Below are positions 47,743 to 55,738 of a stretch of 64,000 nucleotides of DNA, piece after piece. The notes beneath the pieces were generated by a model, which was not told the origin of the DNA, made no database searches, and was given only the letters and a program-made list of their open reading frames with translations. How positions within the stretch are numbered: the first letter of the stretch is position 1; each line of letters starts with the position of its first letter. The DNA comes from Brasilonema sennae CENA114 (lineage in GTDB: Bacteria > Cyanobacteriota > Cyanobacteriia > Cyanobacteriales > Nostocaceae), in contig NZ_CP030118.1 of assembly GCF_006968745.1 (NCBI RefSeq), positions 1,872,654 to 1,936,653 of the forward strand, given 5' to 3'. Made by a program: the position numbers and the translations under genes.

Positions 47743-48332
47743 TATGCTTCTAACACTCGTTGGCGAATGGCAAGAAGGTTCAACTGCATATCATCGCTTA
47801 TACGACGTTCGATGATTGCGATTGGCATAGTACGTTTAGGCCAAACCTTCACGGTGTAGTAAAGATATGTCCCCATATATTCACTAAAGGAGTAAGGCTC
47901 TAATAGCCAGCTACCAGAGAAGTCTTTGAAATCTCCTTCTACCATACGGAAATTAATTTCCTTGGGAAAAGATTCTTCTAAGTCCAGAACAACACGCGCA
48001 CAAAAGTTAAAGCTCAGAAACCGCTGAGCGCCGATTTGTTCTAAACGAATACCTCCTTGAGGATGCTCAAGGAGGCGACTTTTTGTCAGATTGGGGATGA
48101 AGTCAGCTAAAGCTTCATAATCTGTGAGTACTTTCCAGACTTGTTCTACTGGCTGGGAAATTTGAAGCGAAGCCGTGATTTGTCGCTGTCGTTCTGCTAT
48201 TCTCTCGATTTCGACGTCTACAGCTTGTAAATCATCTGTTTGAGTCGCTCCATTTCGTTCTAGATCGATGTCGTCGCTAATAACAGACAAATCCAGTCCC
48301 TCTTGTATGTTGTGTTCTTCAGTCACTTTCAC
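47742..48332 (-). CDS. SRPBCC (polyketide-cyclase/START-like) protein
   Basis: A 196-residue protein. After an acidic N-terminal 45 residues it has a SRPBCC helix-grip fold: ERQRQITASLQISQPVEQVWKVL (in part), LTDYEALADFIPNL, a long beta-sheet region with FSGSWLLEPYS, and a C-terminal helix. Such proteins bind hydrophobic ligands, and many are called cyclase/dehydrase. Its start lies 3 bp after the histidine-kinase stop codon, so the two are probably one transcript and may work in one signalling route. The ligand is not known. Confidence 0.85.
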   Translation of the reverse strand: MKVTEEHNIQEGLDLSVISDDIDLERNGATQTDDLQAVDVEIERIAERQRQITASLQISQPVEQVWKVLTDYEALADFIPNLTKSRLLEHPQGGIRLEQIGAQRFLSFNFCARVVLDLEESFPKEINFRMVEGDFKDFSGSWLLEPYSFSEYMGTYLYYTVKVWPKRTMPIAIIERRISDDMQLNLLAIRQRVLEA

Positions 48333-48335
48333 AAG

Positions 48336-50417
48336 TTATGAGTCGTTTTTATCAGAAAATTGGGGCAGTGTCAGGGTAAAGCAGATTGTACTGAAGCTAG
48401 AATCCTCTATGGGCGTACTTTCCACTGTAATTGTCCCATTGAGATGTTGAACTAAAGACTTGACCAGAGCAAGTCCCAAGCCTGCTCCTGGAGTCCATCT
48501 CCCTTTCCCCCGACGAAACCTGTCAAATATGTAACTAGCTTCTTCTTCTGAGATGCCACGTCCGATGTTGTTCACTTGAATTATAACTTGGTCAACCTCT
48601 TGATTGACTTGATGGGTGACTTGCAAATGGACAACAGTGTCATGTTCTGAGTATTTGCTAGCATTTGTTAATAACTCCTGCAAAATACGGTCAAAACTTT
48701 CTCTTTCGGTTTGCACTGTGAGTGGCGAATCTGGGAAATCTAGGGAAAGGCTTATGCCCTTATCTGCTAGTTTAGCCTCAAAAGTGGCAGACAAATCACG
48801 AATTCTTGTATTTAAATCAGTCGTCTCTAACTGCGGACGTTCATTATGAGTGGCTAATTCTTGGAGTTTTAATAAATCATTAATTAAATGAATCTCATCC
48901 GTGCAATCTTGCTCGATCATATGGGCGTATTTGGTTTGACGCTCGTTTAATTGCCCCATTTGACGTAAGTTACGGATAGCCACACTAATCCTTGTTAGTG
49001 GATGACGCAAGCGATCGCTAATATTGCTTAAAAATTCATCCTTCAAATCATTAAGCTTTTGTAATTGTTCAGTCTGTTGACGCTTCACTTCGTAAAGTCT
49101 TGCTTGAACTTCCAAACTACGTTGCAGTTGTGCTGTACGTTCATCTACCAATGTTTGTACTTGGCGTAGTGTCTGTGTTTGAATTATGGCATTGCTGAGT
49201 TGAGCACAGACCATTTGTACTATATTTAATTCTGTTGCTTGCCAATCGCGAGCAACTGCTTGCTGTAACACTAAAAATCCTAATACTTTACCTTGAATTT
49301 CTAATGGCATTAATAGCACTACAGGCAGCGCTTCTATAGCAAATACTGGGTTAACTGTTAAAGTATCTTTTAAATCTGTATCATCAATAATTAATGGATT
49401 TCCAGAGTTCACGAAGGCACGCTGGCATAGACCACAGTCCCTCAGAGAAAAGGAAATTTGTGAAATATCTAACTGATTTATTAGGGGAGTTTCGGTCGTT
49501 CCATTCCACTGGGCCACAACAGAGGCTTTTGCTTGCGGAATTTGTTGTTGTCGTCGATTTCTAAACAACGGATCGGTATACTTGAGCAGTATAAGCAGAC
49601 CACGATCTGCTTCGAGAGCCTCAGCTGTGGAAGCAAGGGCCAGCCGAAGCATTTGATTGATCTCCAGATTGGTGCGACTTATAATAGTTAGTCGCTTGAT
49701 TAAGCTTTGATGCTGTACACAAGTTCGCAGGTACTGATTTTGATCAGCAATCTGCTGTGCTTGTGCGACTTGAGAAAATGCGATCGCGCAAGACGACTCC
49801 ACAGCTTTTAAGAGCTGTTTTTGTGATTCCCGCCAAACGTATGGCTGCGATTTAATGAGACTAATCACACCGTTATTTTTACCACCAAATCGAGTGGGTA
49901 TTGCTAAAACGGCCTTGATTGTTGGTGGCAAAGATTGACGTCCAATTGCCAAACATTTTTGAATTGTTGGAATATCCTCAATGGTGAATCTTTCAGACGC
50001 ACATTCGATGACTGCTACGTCTAAGTGCTGTTCGGTTGAAAACATTTCATCTTCTGCACCAGACAACTCTAAGTTCTCTTCGGCACACCAGCTAGCAGTT
50101 ATTGTCTCACTCGATACTTCTGATGATACTGTCACTAAGCTACAACCATCGACTTGAAAGGCAACTCCTATGACTTTGGCAAGATCTTGCAGCATCCTTG
50201 TCGGAGTCGAGCTATTGGCAATTATTTTGTTAATTTTGTTTACTAACTGGTAGACAGGTTCTTCCTGATGCGGCATCAGCTTAACCGAGTATTGTTTGTG
50301 TAGATTTACTTCATCTAAGCACTTGGACGGTGAGAAAGGTTTGTTCATTCTTGCCACACTCTTGAATATTGACCCCATTTTCTTCGTAAGCAACCTCTCG
50401 GAACATGATTCACCCAA
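48336..50417 (-). CDS. GAF-domain histidine-kinase-like protein with altered catalytic residues
   Basis: A 693-residue protein: N-terminal GAF-like sensor domain (about 60-215), second GAF (about 245-420), a short coiled-coil (430-460), then a HisKA/HATPase region. The phosphoacceptor box normally reads S-H-E-L-R; here it is ISDRLRHPLTRI, with Asp468 in place of His. The N box is LLTNASKYS. The ATP-lid motif DxGxG is NNIGRGI, with Asn617 in place of Asp; the F box FDRFRRGKG and the G2 motif GAGLGLAL are normal. So autophosphorylation is doubtful and it may act as a scaffold. The start is uncertain. It precedes the SRPBCC gene. Confidence 0.8.
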   Translation of the reverse strand: MGESCSERLLTKKMGSIFKSVARMNKPFSPSKCLDEVNLHKQYSVKLMPHQEEPVYQLVNKINKIIANSSTPTRMLQDLAKVIGVAFQVDGCSLVTVSSEVSSETITASWCAEENLELSGAEDEMFSTEQHLDVAVIECASERFTIEDIPTIQKCLAIGRQSLPPTIKAVLAIPTRFGGKNNGVISLIKSQPYVWRESQKQLLKAVESSCAIAFSQVAQAQQIADQNQYLRTCVQHQSLIKRLTIISRTNLEINQMLRLALASTAEALEADRGLLILLKYTDPLFRNRRQQQIPQAKASVVAQWNGTTETPLINQLDISQISFSLRDCGLCQRAFVNSGNPLIIDDTDLKDTLTVNPVFAIEALPVVLLMPLEIQGKVLGFLVLQQAVARDWQATELNIVQMVCAQLSNAIIQTQTLRQVQTLVDERTAQLQRSLEVQARLYEVKRQQTEQLQKLNDLKDEFLSNISDRLRHPLTRISVAIRNLRQMGQLNERQTKYAHMIEQDCTDEIHLINDLLKLQELATHNERPQLETTDLNTRIRDLSATFEAKLADKGISLSLDFPDSPLTVQTERESFDRILQELLTNASKYSEHDTVVHLQVTHQVNQEVDQVIIQVNNIGRGISEEEASYIFDRFRRGKGRWTPGAGLGLALVKSLVQHLNGTITVESTPIEDSSFSTICFTLTLPQFSDKNDS

Positions 50418-51079
50418 AGCTTGTGCTACCTGTTATAGCCCCTTTCTATTGGAGATGGTCAAATCCTTTGTGAGAAATTTTCTTTATGTGTAAAAAATAT
50501 TAAAAATTAATCAAGACACTGTTGTCAAAGAATTTCGGGTATGTTCGTCTTCAATAATTAGCCAACCTAGACTTAGAATATCCTGCCAGCCTCCATATAC
50601 AAACCGTAATTTCTCTGGTTTTGAGGCTAAAACTCTGTAAAATATATCCGCGTTAACACTGATATATCTCTAACACGAAGGTATTTTTCTTTATCGTTAT
50701 GGATTTGGTGAATGGGTTGAACCCTGGTAGTTGAGGTAGAAGAAAATCCTATCACCAAAAAGTTTCAGGGAAAGTGTGTGACTCACTTTTAGAAAAAACC
50801 AAAATTTTTTTAGGTGTTTATAGTCTTACTCATAATTGTTTACAAAATTTTACTTTTGACTCAGCTTTAGGGTTTTGATACCTCAGTGTTGTTGAAACTC
50901 CTGCGATCGAAACAGCCTCAGTCTTTTGCAAGGCATCCAAATCTATTGGATCAAAGAGTCTAATAATTTGATATCTTAAACTATTAAATTTAGTGATAAA
51001 TAAAGAGAAAACAAAATTTTGAATGCAGCCCGTTGGAGTATCACATAGAACAACTGAGCTGCATTCAGTTGAAAAAAGT
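50418..51079. other. AT-rich spacer upstream of kinase-like gene
   Basis: 660 bp between the kinase-like gene and the RHH gene, AT-rich, with no gene seen on either strand and no strong repeat. The upstream promoter of the kinase-SRPBCC operon should be here. Confidence 0.5.
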
Positions 51080-51415
51080 TTAACCAGCTAAACTCTCGAC
51101 ACTCAGAGGAACCATATCCCCATTTCTTGTCAGTCCTAGTAACATTGGTTGTTTTGGTTGAATGAGTTGACCTGTTAGTACACAGCGTTCTTCTTGTTGT
51201 GCTGTTGCGGCTATGCTAGCCCGAATATCGGCTCGCGAAAATCGCGGCTTCCACTCACCTGATTTTTGCTGCACATAATTCCAGAGGATGTCTCGAATCA
51301 GAGCTTGATATCCCTGATTTCCAGCTAATTCTTTGAGTTTATCTTTCAATTCCCGTTCTAGACGGATGCTGGTGACTTCCATATCGGTGGTTGGTGTGCG
51401 AGCTATTGTATGCAT
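51080..51415 (-). CDS. Small ribbon-helix-helix-like protein
   Basis: A 111-residue cyanobacterial protein. The N-terminal half looks like a ribbon-helix-helix (CopG/MetJ-type) DNA-binding fold: strand EVTSIRLERE followed by helices LKDKLKELAG and YQALIRDILWNYVQQ. The C-terminal half (about 60-111) includes RADIRASIAATAQQEERCVLT and is unrecognised. A DNA-binding or regulatory role is likely but untested. The ATG follows AAGGAG. It diverges from the next small gene by 70 bp. Confidence 0.7.
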   Translation of the reverse strand: MHTIARTPTTDMEVTSIRLERELKDKLKELAGNQGYQALIRDILWNYVQQKSGEWKPRFSRADIRASIAATAQQEERCVLTGQLIQPKQPMLLGLTRNGDMVPLSVESLAG

Positions 51416-51485
51416 CAGTTTTTCTCCTTAAAGTATGGACAGGATAGTAATACAAGTGTAGTATGTTTAAAGGAATGTTCAATAG

Positions 51486-51734
51486 GTGAAATTTTCTGTG
51501 AAATCCGTTTACCCCATCTCTACTTCCTTGCGTGTTGTCAACTGCCGATTTAGTTGGGAATCAGCCGCTGTGGGAGTGGAGTATTTATTTATGGGAGACG
51601 GTGCACAGAATAAATGGCAAATCACACAAGGCAATTATGATTCTCAATATGTCAGCATTCGTGTACTGAATGCAGTAGCAAAACTAGAACGACGAAGCGG
51701 GAGGTACAAGCAACAGGATGCTGTACCGATATAG
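51486..51734 (+). CDS. Possible small protein, unknown
   Basis: An 82-codon frame beginning with GTG (MKFSVKSVYP) in the spacer between the RHH gene and the truncated HNH gene. It has no recognisable domain and only a weak ribosome site, but it is followed by a clear terminator at 51763-51800, which suggests that something is transcribed. I give it low confidence. Confidence 0.3.
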   Translation: MKFSVKSVYPISTSLRVVNCRFSWESAAVGVEYLFMGDGAQNKWQITQGNYDSQYVSIRVLNAVAKLERRSGRYKQQDAVPI

Positions 51735-51762
51735 AAGCACCAAGACTTAAAGGTCAAATTCT

Positions 51763-51800
51763 AACCCCCGCTTCCACTCAATAAGAAGCGGGGGTTTGTT
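51763..51800 (+). terminator. Rho-independent terminator
   Basis: A perfect 12-bp stem (AACCCCCGCTTC with GAAGCGGGGGTT) has a 10-base loop and is followed by TGTTTATA. It overlaps the leader of the next small gene, so it may also act as an attenuator. Confidence 0.8.
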
Positions 51801-51816
51801 TATAAGGAGTCAAGCT

Positions 51817-52026
51817 GTGACAAGCGCGATGCAAGTTTTAGAACAATCCGTGGTGGTGTTTTCTCAAAATGATATGCCACTGTATCGGGTTAATATCGAG
51901 CAAGCGATTGTATTGTTAGTAACATGTAAAGCTGATCCACTATATTTTTCTAGCCAAAGCGGATCGGAAGTTCACTCACCCAGCTCAAGCAAACCTGGAA
52001 TAACAGGAGAGCATAAGCAATGCTGA
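51817..52026 (+). pseudogene. Truncated HNH endonuclease N-terminus
   Basis: GTG at 51817 with AAGGAG seven bases upstream opens a 69-codon frame whose product, MTSAMQVLEQSVVVFSQNDM and then RVNIEQAIVLLVTCKADPL, matches the N-terminus of the abundant cyanobacterial HNH endonuclease family (typically VFSQNYLPxxRVNIKRAIVLLVTGQAE). It then diverges after EVHSPS into a short unrelated tail and stops; the HNH core (Cys pairs and His-Asn-His) is entirely absent. It overlaps the next gene by 7 bp. I treat it as a remnant, although the good ribosome site may keep it translated. Confidence 0.65.
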
Positions 52027-52436
52027 AATTAACATACACTGAAACGAGTTTTTGTTTAGAGTGTTTAGTTCAATCGTTGGAAGAATGGGTGCAAGCGCGA
52101 GTGATTTTGGCACTGCGAGTGGGTCAATCTCTATGTGTTGAACCCAGCACTGCTTCCTTTTTACTTCCTGTTAATTTGCCAGGAGTAGAAATACTTAAAG
52201 CTCTTGTCAATAGAGAGAACAGTGAAATTATCGCTCTTGTCAATTGTGATCACGAGTGTGTGGAAGTGACTCTGCGAGGTTATTGGCTATCAAATAGTTC
52301 TCAGGATGGTGATGGCATTTTTATCACCGCGAGCAGCGATTCATCTTATGGTGAACACTCTGCTTCACCTACTGAGTTTTTCCTCCACAAACTTTGGCAA
52401 GAAGCTCAACACAGAGCCTCTGTGATGAGCGAATAA
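52020..52436 (+). CDS. Conserved cyanobacterial protein, unknown
   Basis: A 138-residue protein (MLKLTYTETSFCLECLVQSL at its start) with an alternating hydrophobic pattern, LEEWVQARVILALRVGQSL and PTEFFLHKLWQEAQHRAS. No motif is recognised. AGGAGA lies nine bases before ATG and the gene overlaps the HNH remnant, so they were probably co-transcribed, and its function may be linked to that family. It is cytosolic. A strong hairpin terminator follows. Confidence 0.6.
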   Translation: MLKLTYTETSFCLECLVQSLEEWVQARVILALRVGQSLCVEPSTASFLLPVNLPGVEILKALVNRENSEIIALVNCDHECVEVTLRGYWLSNSSQDGDGIFITASSDSSYGEHSASPTEFFLHKLWQEAQHRASVMSE

Positions 52437-52440
52437 TGAG

Positions 52441-52495
52441 TTGTTGGCTTTCAGTCTGGTTGCTGAAAGCTGACAACTGTCATTGTTCTTTTTTT
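52441..52495 (+). terminator. Rho-independent terminator
   Basis: The 14-bp stem TTGTTGGCTTTCAG pairs with CTGAAAGCTGACAA (two wobbles) and is followed at 52489 by a run of seven T. It ends the gene upstream. Confidence 0.75.
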
Positions 52496-52716
52496 ATGCC
52501 TATAGCTCACTTCTACAAGTAAAATCGAATCAGTCAGAGCGTGTCTTTGATAACAAATAGATGAAAGAAAGAGGTTTTCAATGTGTTAAAAAATATTCAA
52601 TTTGTATGAATATTTTTATTCTAATTTTGAAAAAAATCTGGAGAAATTGAGGTTCCCTCATCATTGAATGCGAATTTATGTATAAGCTATTCCGTTGATA
52701 GTAAAGATTTTGTGCC

Positions 52717-53094
52717 ATGAGCAGACGTTTTCTTCCTCCTCTTTCTCCAGATGATTTGCCTCCTACTCGGATGACACAACTTGATGAGTTATTACGAAGA
52801 CAATTAGAAGATGTTATCTACAAACACTTTTTCAAAGCTTGTAGTTCAATGATTCGAGCTTTATTGTCTAATTGTCACTGGTATTTTCAAATAAAGGGTG
52901 GTACTTTAATACTGATCATTGTTAACTATGACATGGAAAGTTACTGGCATATAGCAAATGCTATCCCTCAAATGGTTAACAAATTAAAGCTATTTTCAAA
53001 CACTGCAAAAATCCGTTTCTGTCCTCCATCTAAAGAGGGTATACCTTGGGAAATTGCGGTAGATGAAATATCGGATGAAAACGATGTGTCTTAG
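52717..53094 (+). CDS. Conserved cyanobacterial protein, unknown
   Basis: A 125-residue protein that begins MSRRFLPPLSPDDLPPTRMT, followed by a helical segment with LDELLRRQLEDVIYKHF and beta-rich TLILIIVNYDMESYW. It lacks signal peptide and membrane helices and has no catalytic motif I can name. The start ATG is the natural one, and the frame is free of repeat DNA. The downstream 690 bp are repeat-rich, so it is probably the end of a unit. Confidence 0.55.
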   Translation: MSRRFLPPLSPDDLPPTRMTQLDELLRRQLEDVIYKHFFKACSSMIRALLSNCHWYFQIKGGTLILIIVNYDMESYWHIANAIPQMVNKLKLFSNTAKIRFCPPSKEGIPWEIAVDEISDENDVS

Positions 53095-53780
53095 CACATG
53101 GTTACGAATGCTTCGCGCCAAAAGACCTGTTTGCAGGACTTACGGCGAACGCGAGTGCGTGCGCTTTGTGCTCAGCCGTGTCGAAGGGATAGAAAATACC
53201 CGTAAGGATCAAGGCGTTTGTTTCAAAAACGCCTTCCCTGCTCCCAAGGAGCAGAGCTATCATTTCACAGAGTCTTTGGCCAAGACATGCTGAGGAATTG
53301 TGCAAAGCGCACTTCCCTGACTGGCGATTGGGCGATCCTTATGTAAGGATGTAAGGATTAGTATTGCTTTCTAGATAAAATGATTAATCAATTGATACAT
53401 ATATAGGATGGTTCCGCAGATTTTTGCGAAGCTTCGTACAGTTTATGTTAAGCGTTAAGCGCGATGCACTGAGCGTGGTCGTTGTGTTCCCAACCTCAAC
53501 TAGTAACTTCATAAACAAAACCGAATTCCTATATCATCTATATTTTCAGCTGGTAGTAGCAAATACAAGTAAGTTAGTGTTAAATTGTGCTAAAACTGCG
53601 AAAAAGTCAAACAATCCTAAGCTAAATATTCACAAGCAAACTAGTAAATGCTGTGCCAATAAAAATAAGTTGTCAACTCAAAGGGAAAACAGCGGGACAG
53701 AGATTTATTTTTACAAGGATTGACACTTGGTAGGATCATACCAAGACAATCTCATTATTACCAATAAAATTGGTAAAAGT
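53095..53780. other. Repeat-rich spacer
   Basis: No gene is supported. About 53095-53340 is GC-rich repeat DNA (GGACTTACGGCGAACGCGAG, CTCCCAAGGAG, GGCGATTGGGCGATCC), and the two open frames across it are repeat-derived. A 99-codon frame at 53424-53723 has no ribosome site and biased composition; I reject it as a gene. The last 60 bp lead into the RHH-TOBE gene. Confidence 0.55.
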
Positions 53781-54218
53781 ATGCCAAGAAAAGAACAAGG
53801 ATGGATTACTTTTCAAACCTCAGAGGAGGAGCGAAAAATTTTAGAAGAGTTTTCAAAGCAGTCTCAGCGCACTAAAACAGAAATTTTGCGCGAATTGGTG
53901 CGTGGTCTCAACAAGGAGTCTGCGCAACAGCCATCACTACCAACTCAACGGTATGAAACAGAGGAGGCTTGGACTTCTAGGATAGAAGTTTTTGCTCGCA
54001 AAAAACCACTCAAAGTCAGCTCCCGCAATATTCTTAAAGGAATTATTAAACGAGTTGTTACAGGAGCAGTTAACACTGAAGTCACCCTGGAGATCGTTCA
54101 CAAAGTTGAACTCACCTCAATTATTACAAGAGTGTCAGCTGATGAACTCGGTTTGTCTGAGGGTACAGAAGCTTACGCAGTGATCAAGTCCAACGATATT
54201 GTTATTGCTAGGGATTGA
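53781..54218 (+). CDS. RHH-TOBE (Mop-type) fusion regulator
   Basis: A 145-residue two-domain protein. The N-terminal part (MPRKEQGWITFQTSEEERKI then LRTKTEILRELV-like sequence) looks like a ribbon-helix-helix DNA-binding fold. The C-terminal part (about 77-145) is a TOBE/Mop domain: SSRNILKGIIKRVVTGAVNT, HKVELTSIITRVSADELGL, GTEAYAVIKSNDIVIA. Mop domains bind molybdate or related oxyanions in ModE, ModC and storage proteins. A DNA-binding oxyanion sensor is the obvious inference. The start at 53781 is the Met of MPRKEQ; the longer frame upstream has no ribosome site. No mod genes are nearby. Confidence 0.75.
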   Translation: MPRKEQGWITFQTSEEERKILEEFSKQSQRTKTEILRELVRGLNKESAQQPSLPTQRYETEEAWTSRIEVFARKKPLKVSSRNILKGIIKRVVTGAVNTEVTLEIVHKVELTSIITRVSADELGLSEGTEAYAVIKSNDIVIARD

Positions 54219-54269
54219 CATTTTCCCCCGCTAACCTTATTGCCCGTCAGTGACAAAATTATACAAAAG

Positions 54270-54320
54270 CCCTCACTCCTGAATCCTCTCCCAACTTGGA
54301 AAAGGATTTAGGGGTGAGGG
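54270..54320. terminator. Hairpin between convergent genes
   Basis: An 18-bp imperfect stem (CCCTCACTCCTGAATCCT with AGGATTTAGGGGTGAGGG, 16 matches) lies between the RHH-TOBE and DUF427 genes. It could terminate both directions, and the sequence type is a common cyanobacterial intergenic repeat. Confidence 0.6.
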
Positions 54321-54345
54321 TAGTTTTAGAAGTATTAAATTTTTA

Positions 54346-54630
54346 CTAAGCTTCGACTTTCACGCCTCTCCAGAAAGCGACATAACCTTCAATTTGCTTA
54401 GCCTTCTCCTTTGCTTCAGGATAGTACCAAGCAGCGTCCTTGTTGAGTTGTCCATCAACTTCAATACTGTAGTAACTGGCCAGACCTTTCCAAGGACAAG
54501 TTGTGTGGGTGTTACTTTCCTTAAAGTACTGCTTGTTAACTGAGTCGGGGGGAAAGTAATGATTGTTTTCCACAACTACGGTGTTATCGCTTTCGGCTAA
54601 CACAGTACCATTCCAGATTGCTTTTGCCAT
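54346..54630 (-). CDS. DUF427 protein
   Basis: A 94-residue DUF427 protein with the family's conserved CPWKGLASYYSIEVDG, TVVVENNHYFPPDSV and a C-terminal GYVAFWRGVKVE. The fold is small beta-rich; the biochemical role is not established for the family. The short length equals the standard domain and no partner is visible. Start is ATG at 54630. Confidence 0.9.
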   Translation of the reverse strand: MAKAIWNGTVLAESDNTVVVENNHYFPPDSVNKQYFKESNTHTTCPWKGLASYYSIEVDGQLNKDAAWYYPEAKEKAKQIEGYVAFWRGVKVEA

Positions 54631-54882
54631 AGATCACAAGTGCTTATCACGCTACACATAACATTATGATTCTTCTGGTGAGCATCTTGCCCACGCATCA
54701 AATGGCTACACTAAGGAAATTTTTATCAACAAAATCATCTAATTTTACATTAAAATTAGATGATTTTTAGATCACTTGTCAATTGCTGTAGGTACTGGGA
54801 GCAAAAATAATTGTCAGTAAAAGCAGCCTCACTGCATATTAGCAGCTGAGGTCACTGATAATTATCAGGAGGTATTTTATTT

Positions 54883-55608
54883 ATGCGTTCAGAGTGTTAT
54901 TTTCTTGATGTTCAAGAGCCAGATGGCAATAAGTACACCATTAAGCTAGAACAAGACTGCCTTACCGTAGGGCGCAGTAATGGCAATGATATAGTGCTTC
55001 CTAACCCAGATAAGACAATTTCACGAGACCATTGTGTCCTAAAATGTGAGGCCAATTGCTGGTGTGTAATAGATGAGTCAAGTGCGAATGGAACTTTCGT
55101 ACAGCAATGGAATGATGATACTCGAATTGACGTACGTCAGTATGGTCGATTACAGCTGAACAATGGAGATGTCATCCTCATTCTTGGCAAGAAATTGTTG
55201 GAGGGAGAAGAACCTGTTTTTTGGAGGCTGACTTTTCGGGATTCTGACAAAACTGAGGGAATTTCCGGTTACCAGCTTTCCGCGTACATAGACTACTGTC
55301 TAAGTCAACAAAAGCTTTTTTTAGTTAATGGTAGTGAGCGAGAAGAGATTCACCTAACTCGAAATGAACGTAATCTCATTCACTATATGGCAGAACGCAA
55401 TCAGGCAAATAACAATCAGCCTGTTGTGTGTGAGTATCAAGAGTTGATAACAGCAATTTGGGGAGATTCGTTTGGTCACACAAATAATGAAGTCACACAC
55501 CTTATTTGGGTTATCCGTCAAAAAGTCGAATCAGATTCTGGGGAACCTGAGTTTCTCATAACGGAGAAGGCAAGAGGTTACAGCTTGAAGGTTAAACTGA
55601 TTGCGTGA
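54883..55608 (+). CDS. FHA domain-winged-helix transcription regulator
   Basis: A 241-residue protein with an N-terminal FHA domain: LTVGRSNGNDIVLP (GR 30-31), SRDHCVLK (47-54), SSANGTF (67-72), the phosphothreonine-binding core. A C-terminal OmpR-type winged helix follows (about 150-240; LTRNERNLIHYMA, TNNEVTHLIWVIRQKVE, FLITEKARGYSLKV). FHA binds phosphothreonine, so it is a probable reader of a Ser/Thr kinase, and the DNA-binding end could make it a phospho-controlled transcription factor (compare mycobacterial EmbR, whose domains are in the opposite order). It is followed by the kinase gene. AGGAGG precedes the ATG. Confidence 0.9.
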   Translation: MRSECYFLDVQEPDGNKYTIKLEQDCLTVGRSNGNDIVLPNPDKTISRDHCVLKCEANCWCVIDESSANGTFVQQWNDDTRIDVRQYGRLQLNNGDVILILGKKLLEGEEPVFWRLTFRDSDKTEGISGYQLSAYIDYCLSQQKLFLVNGSEREEIHLTRNERNLIHYMAERNQANNNQPVVCEYQELITAIWGDSFGHTNNEVTHLIWVIRQKVESDSGEPEFLITEKARGYSLKVKLIA

Positions 55609-55631
55609 GTCAATAACTCATTTAGCATTGA

Positions 55632-55665
55632 AGCCAAATACCAGGTGTGGCATTTGGCTCCTTTA
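55632..55665 (+). terminator. Hairpin after the FHA gene
   Basis: AGCCAAAT pairs with ATTTGGCT across 12 bases and is followed by CCTTTATT. It is a weak terminator between the FHA and kinase genes, so the two might be transcribed separately. Confidence 0.55.
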
Positions 55666-55738
55666 TTAATTTCACAACCTTAAATTTATCTTAACCACAA
55701 ACAATAGCCTATCCCCTATAAATAGATTTACCGCTCTC

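Noticed and set aside
53063-53305. Overlapping open frames on both strands
   Set aside because: Both are translated GC-rich palindromic repeat sequence.
53424-53723. 99-codon open frame before the RHH-TOBE gene
   Set aside because: No ribosome site, Asn/Lys/Ser-rich end and no motif; likely random in AT-rich DNA.
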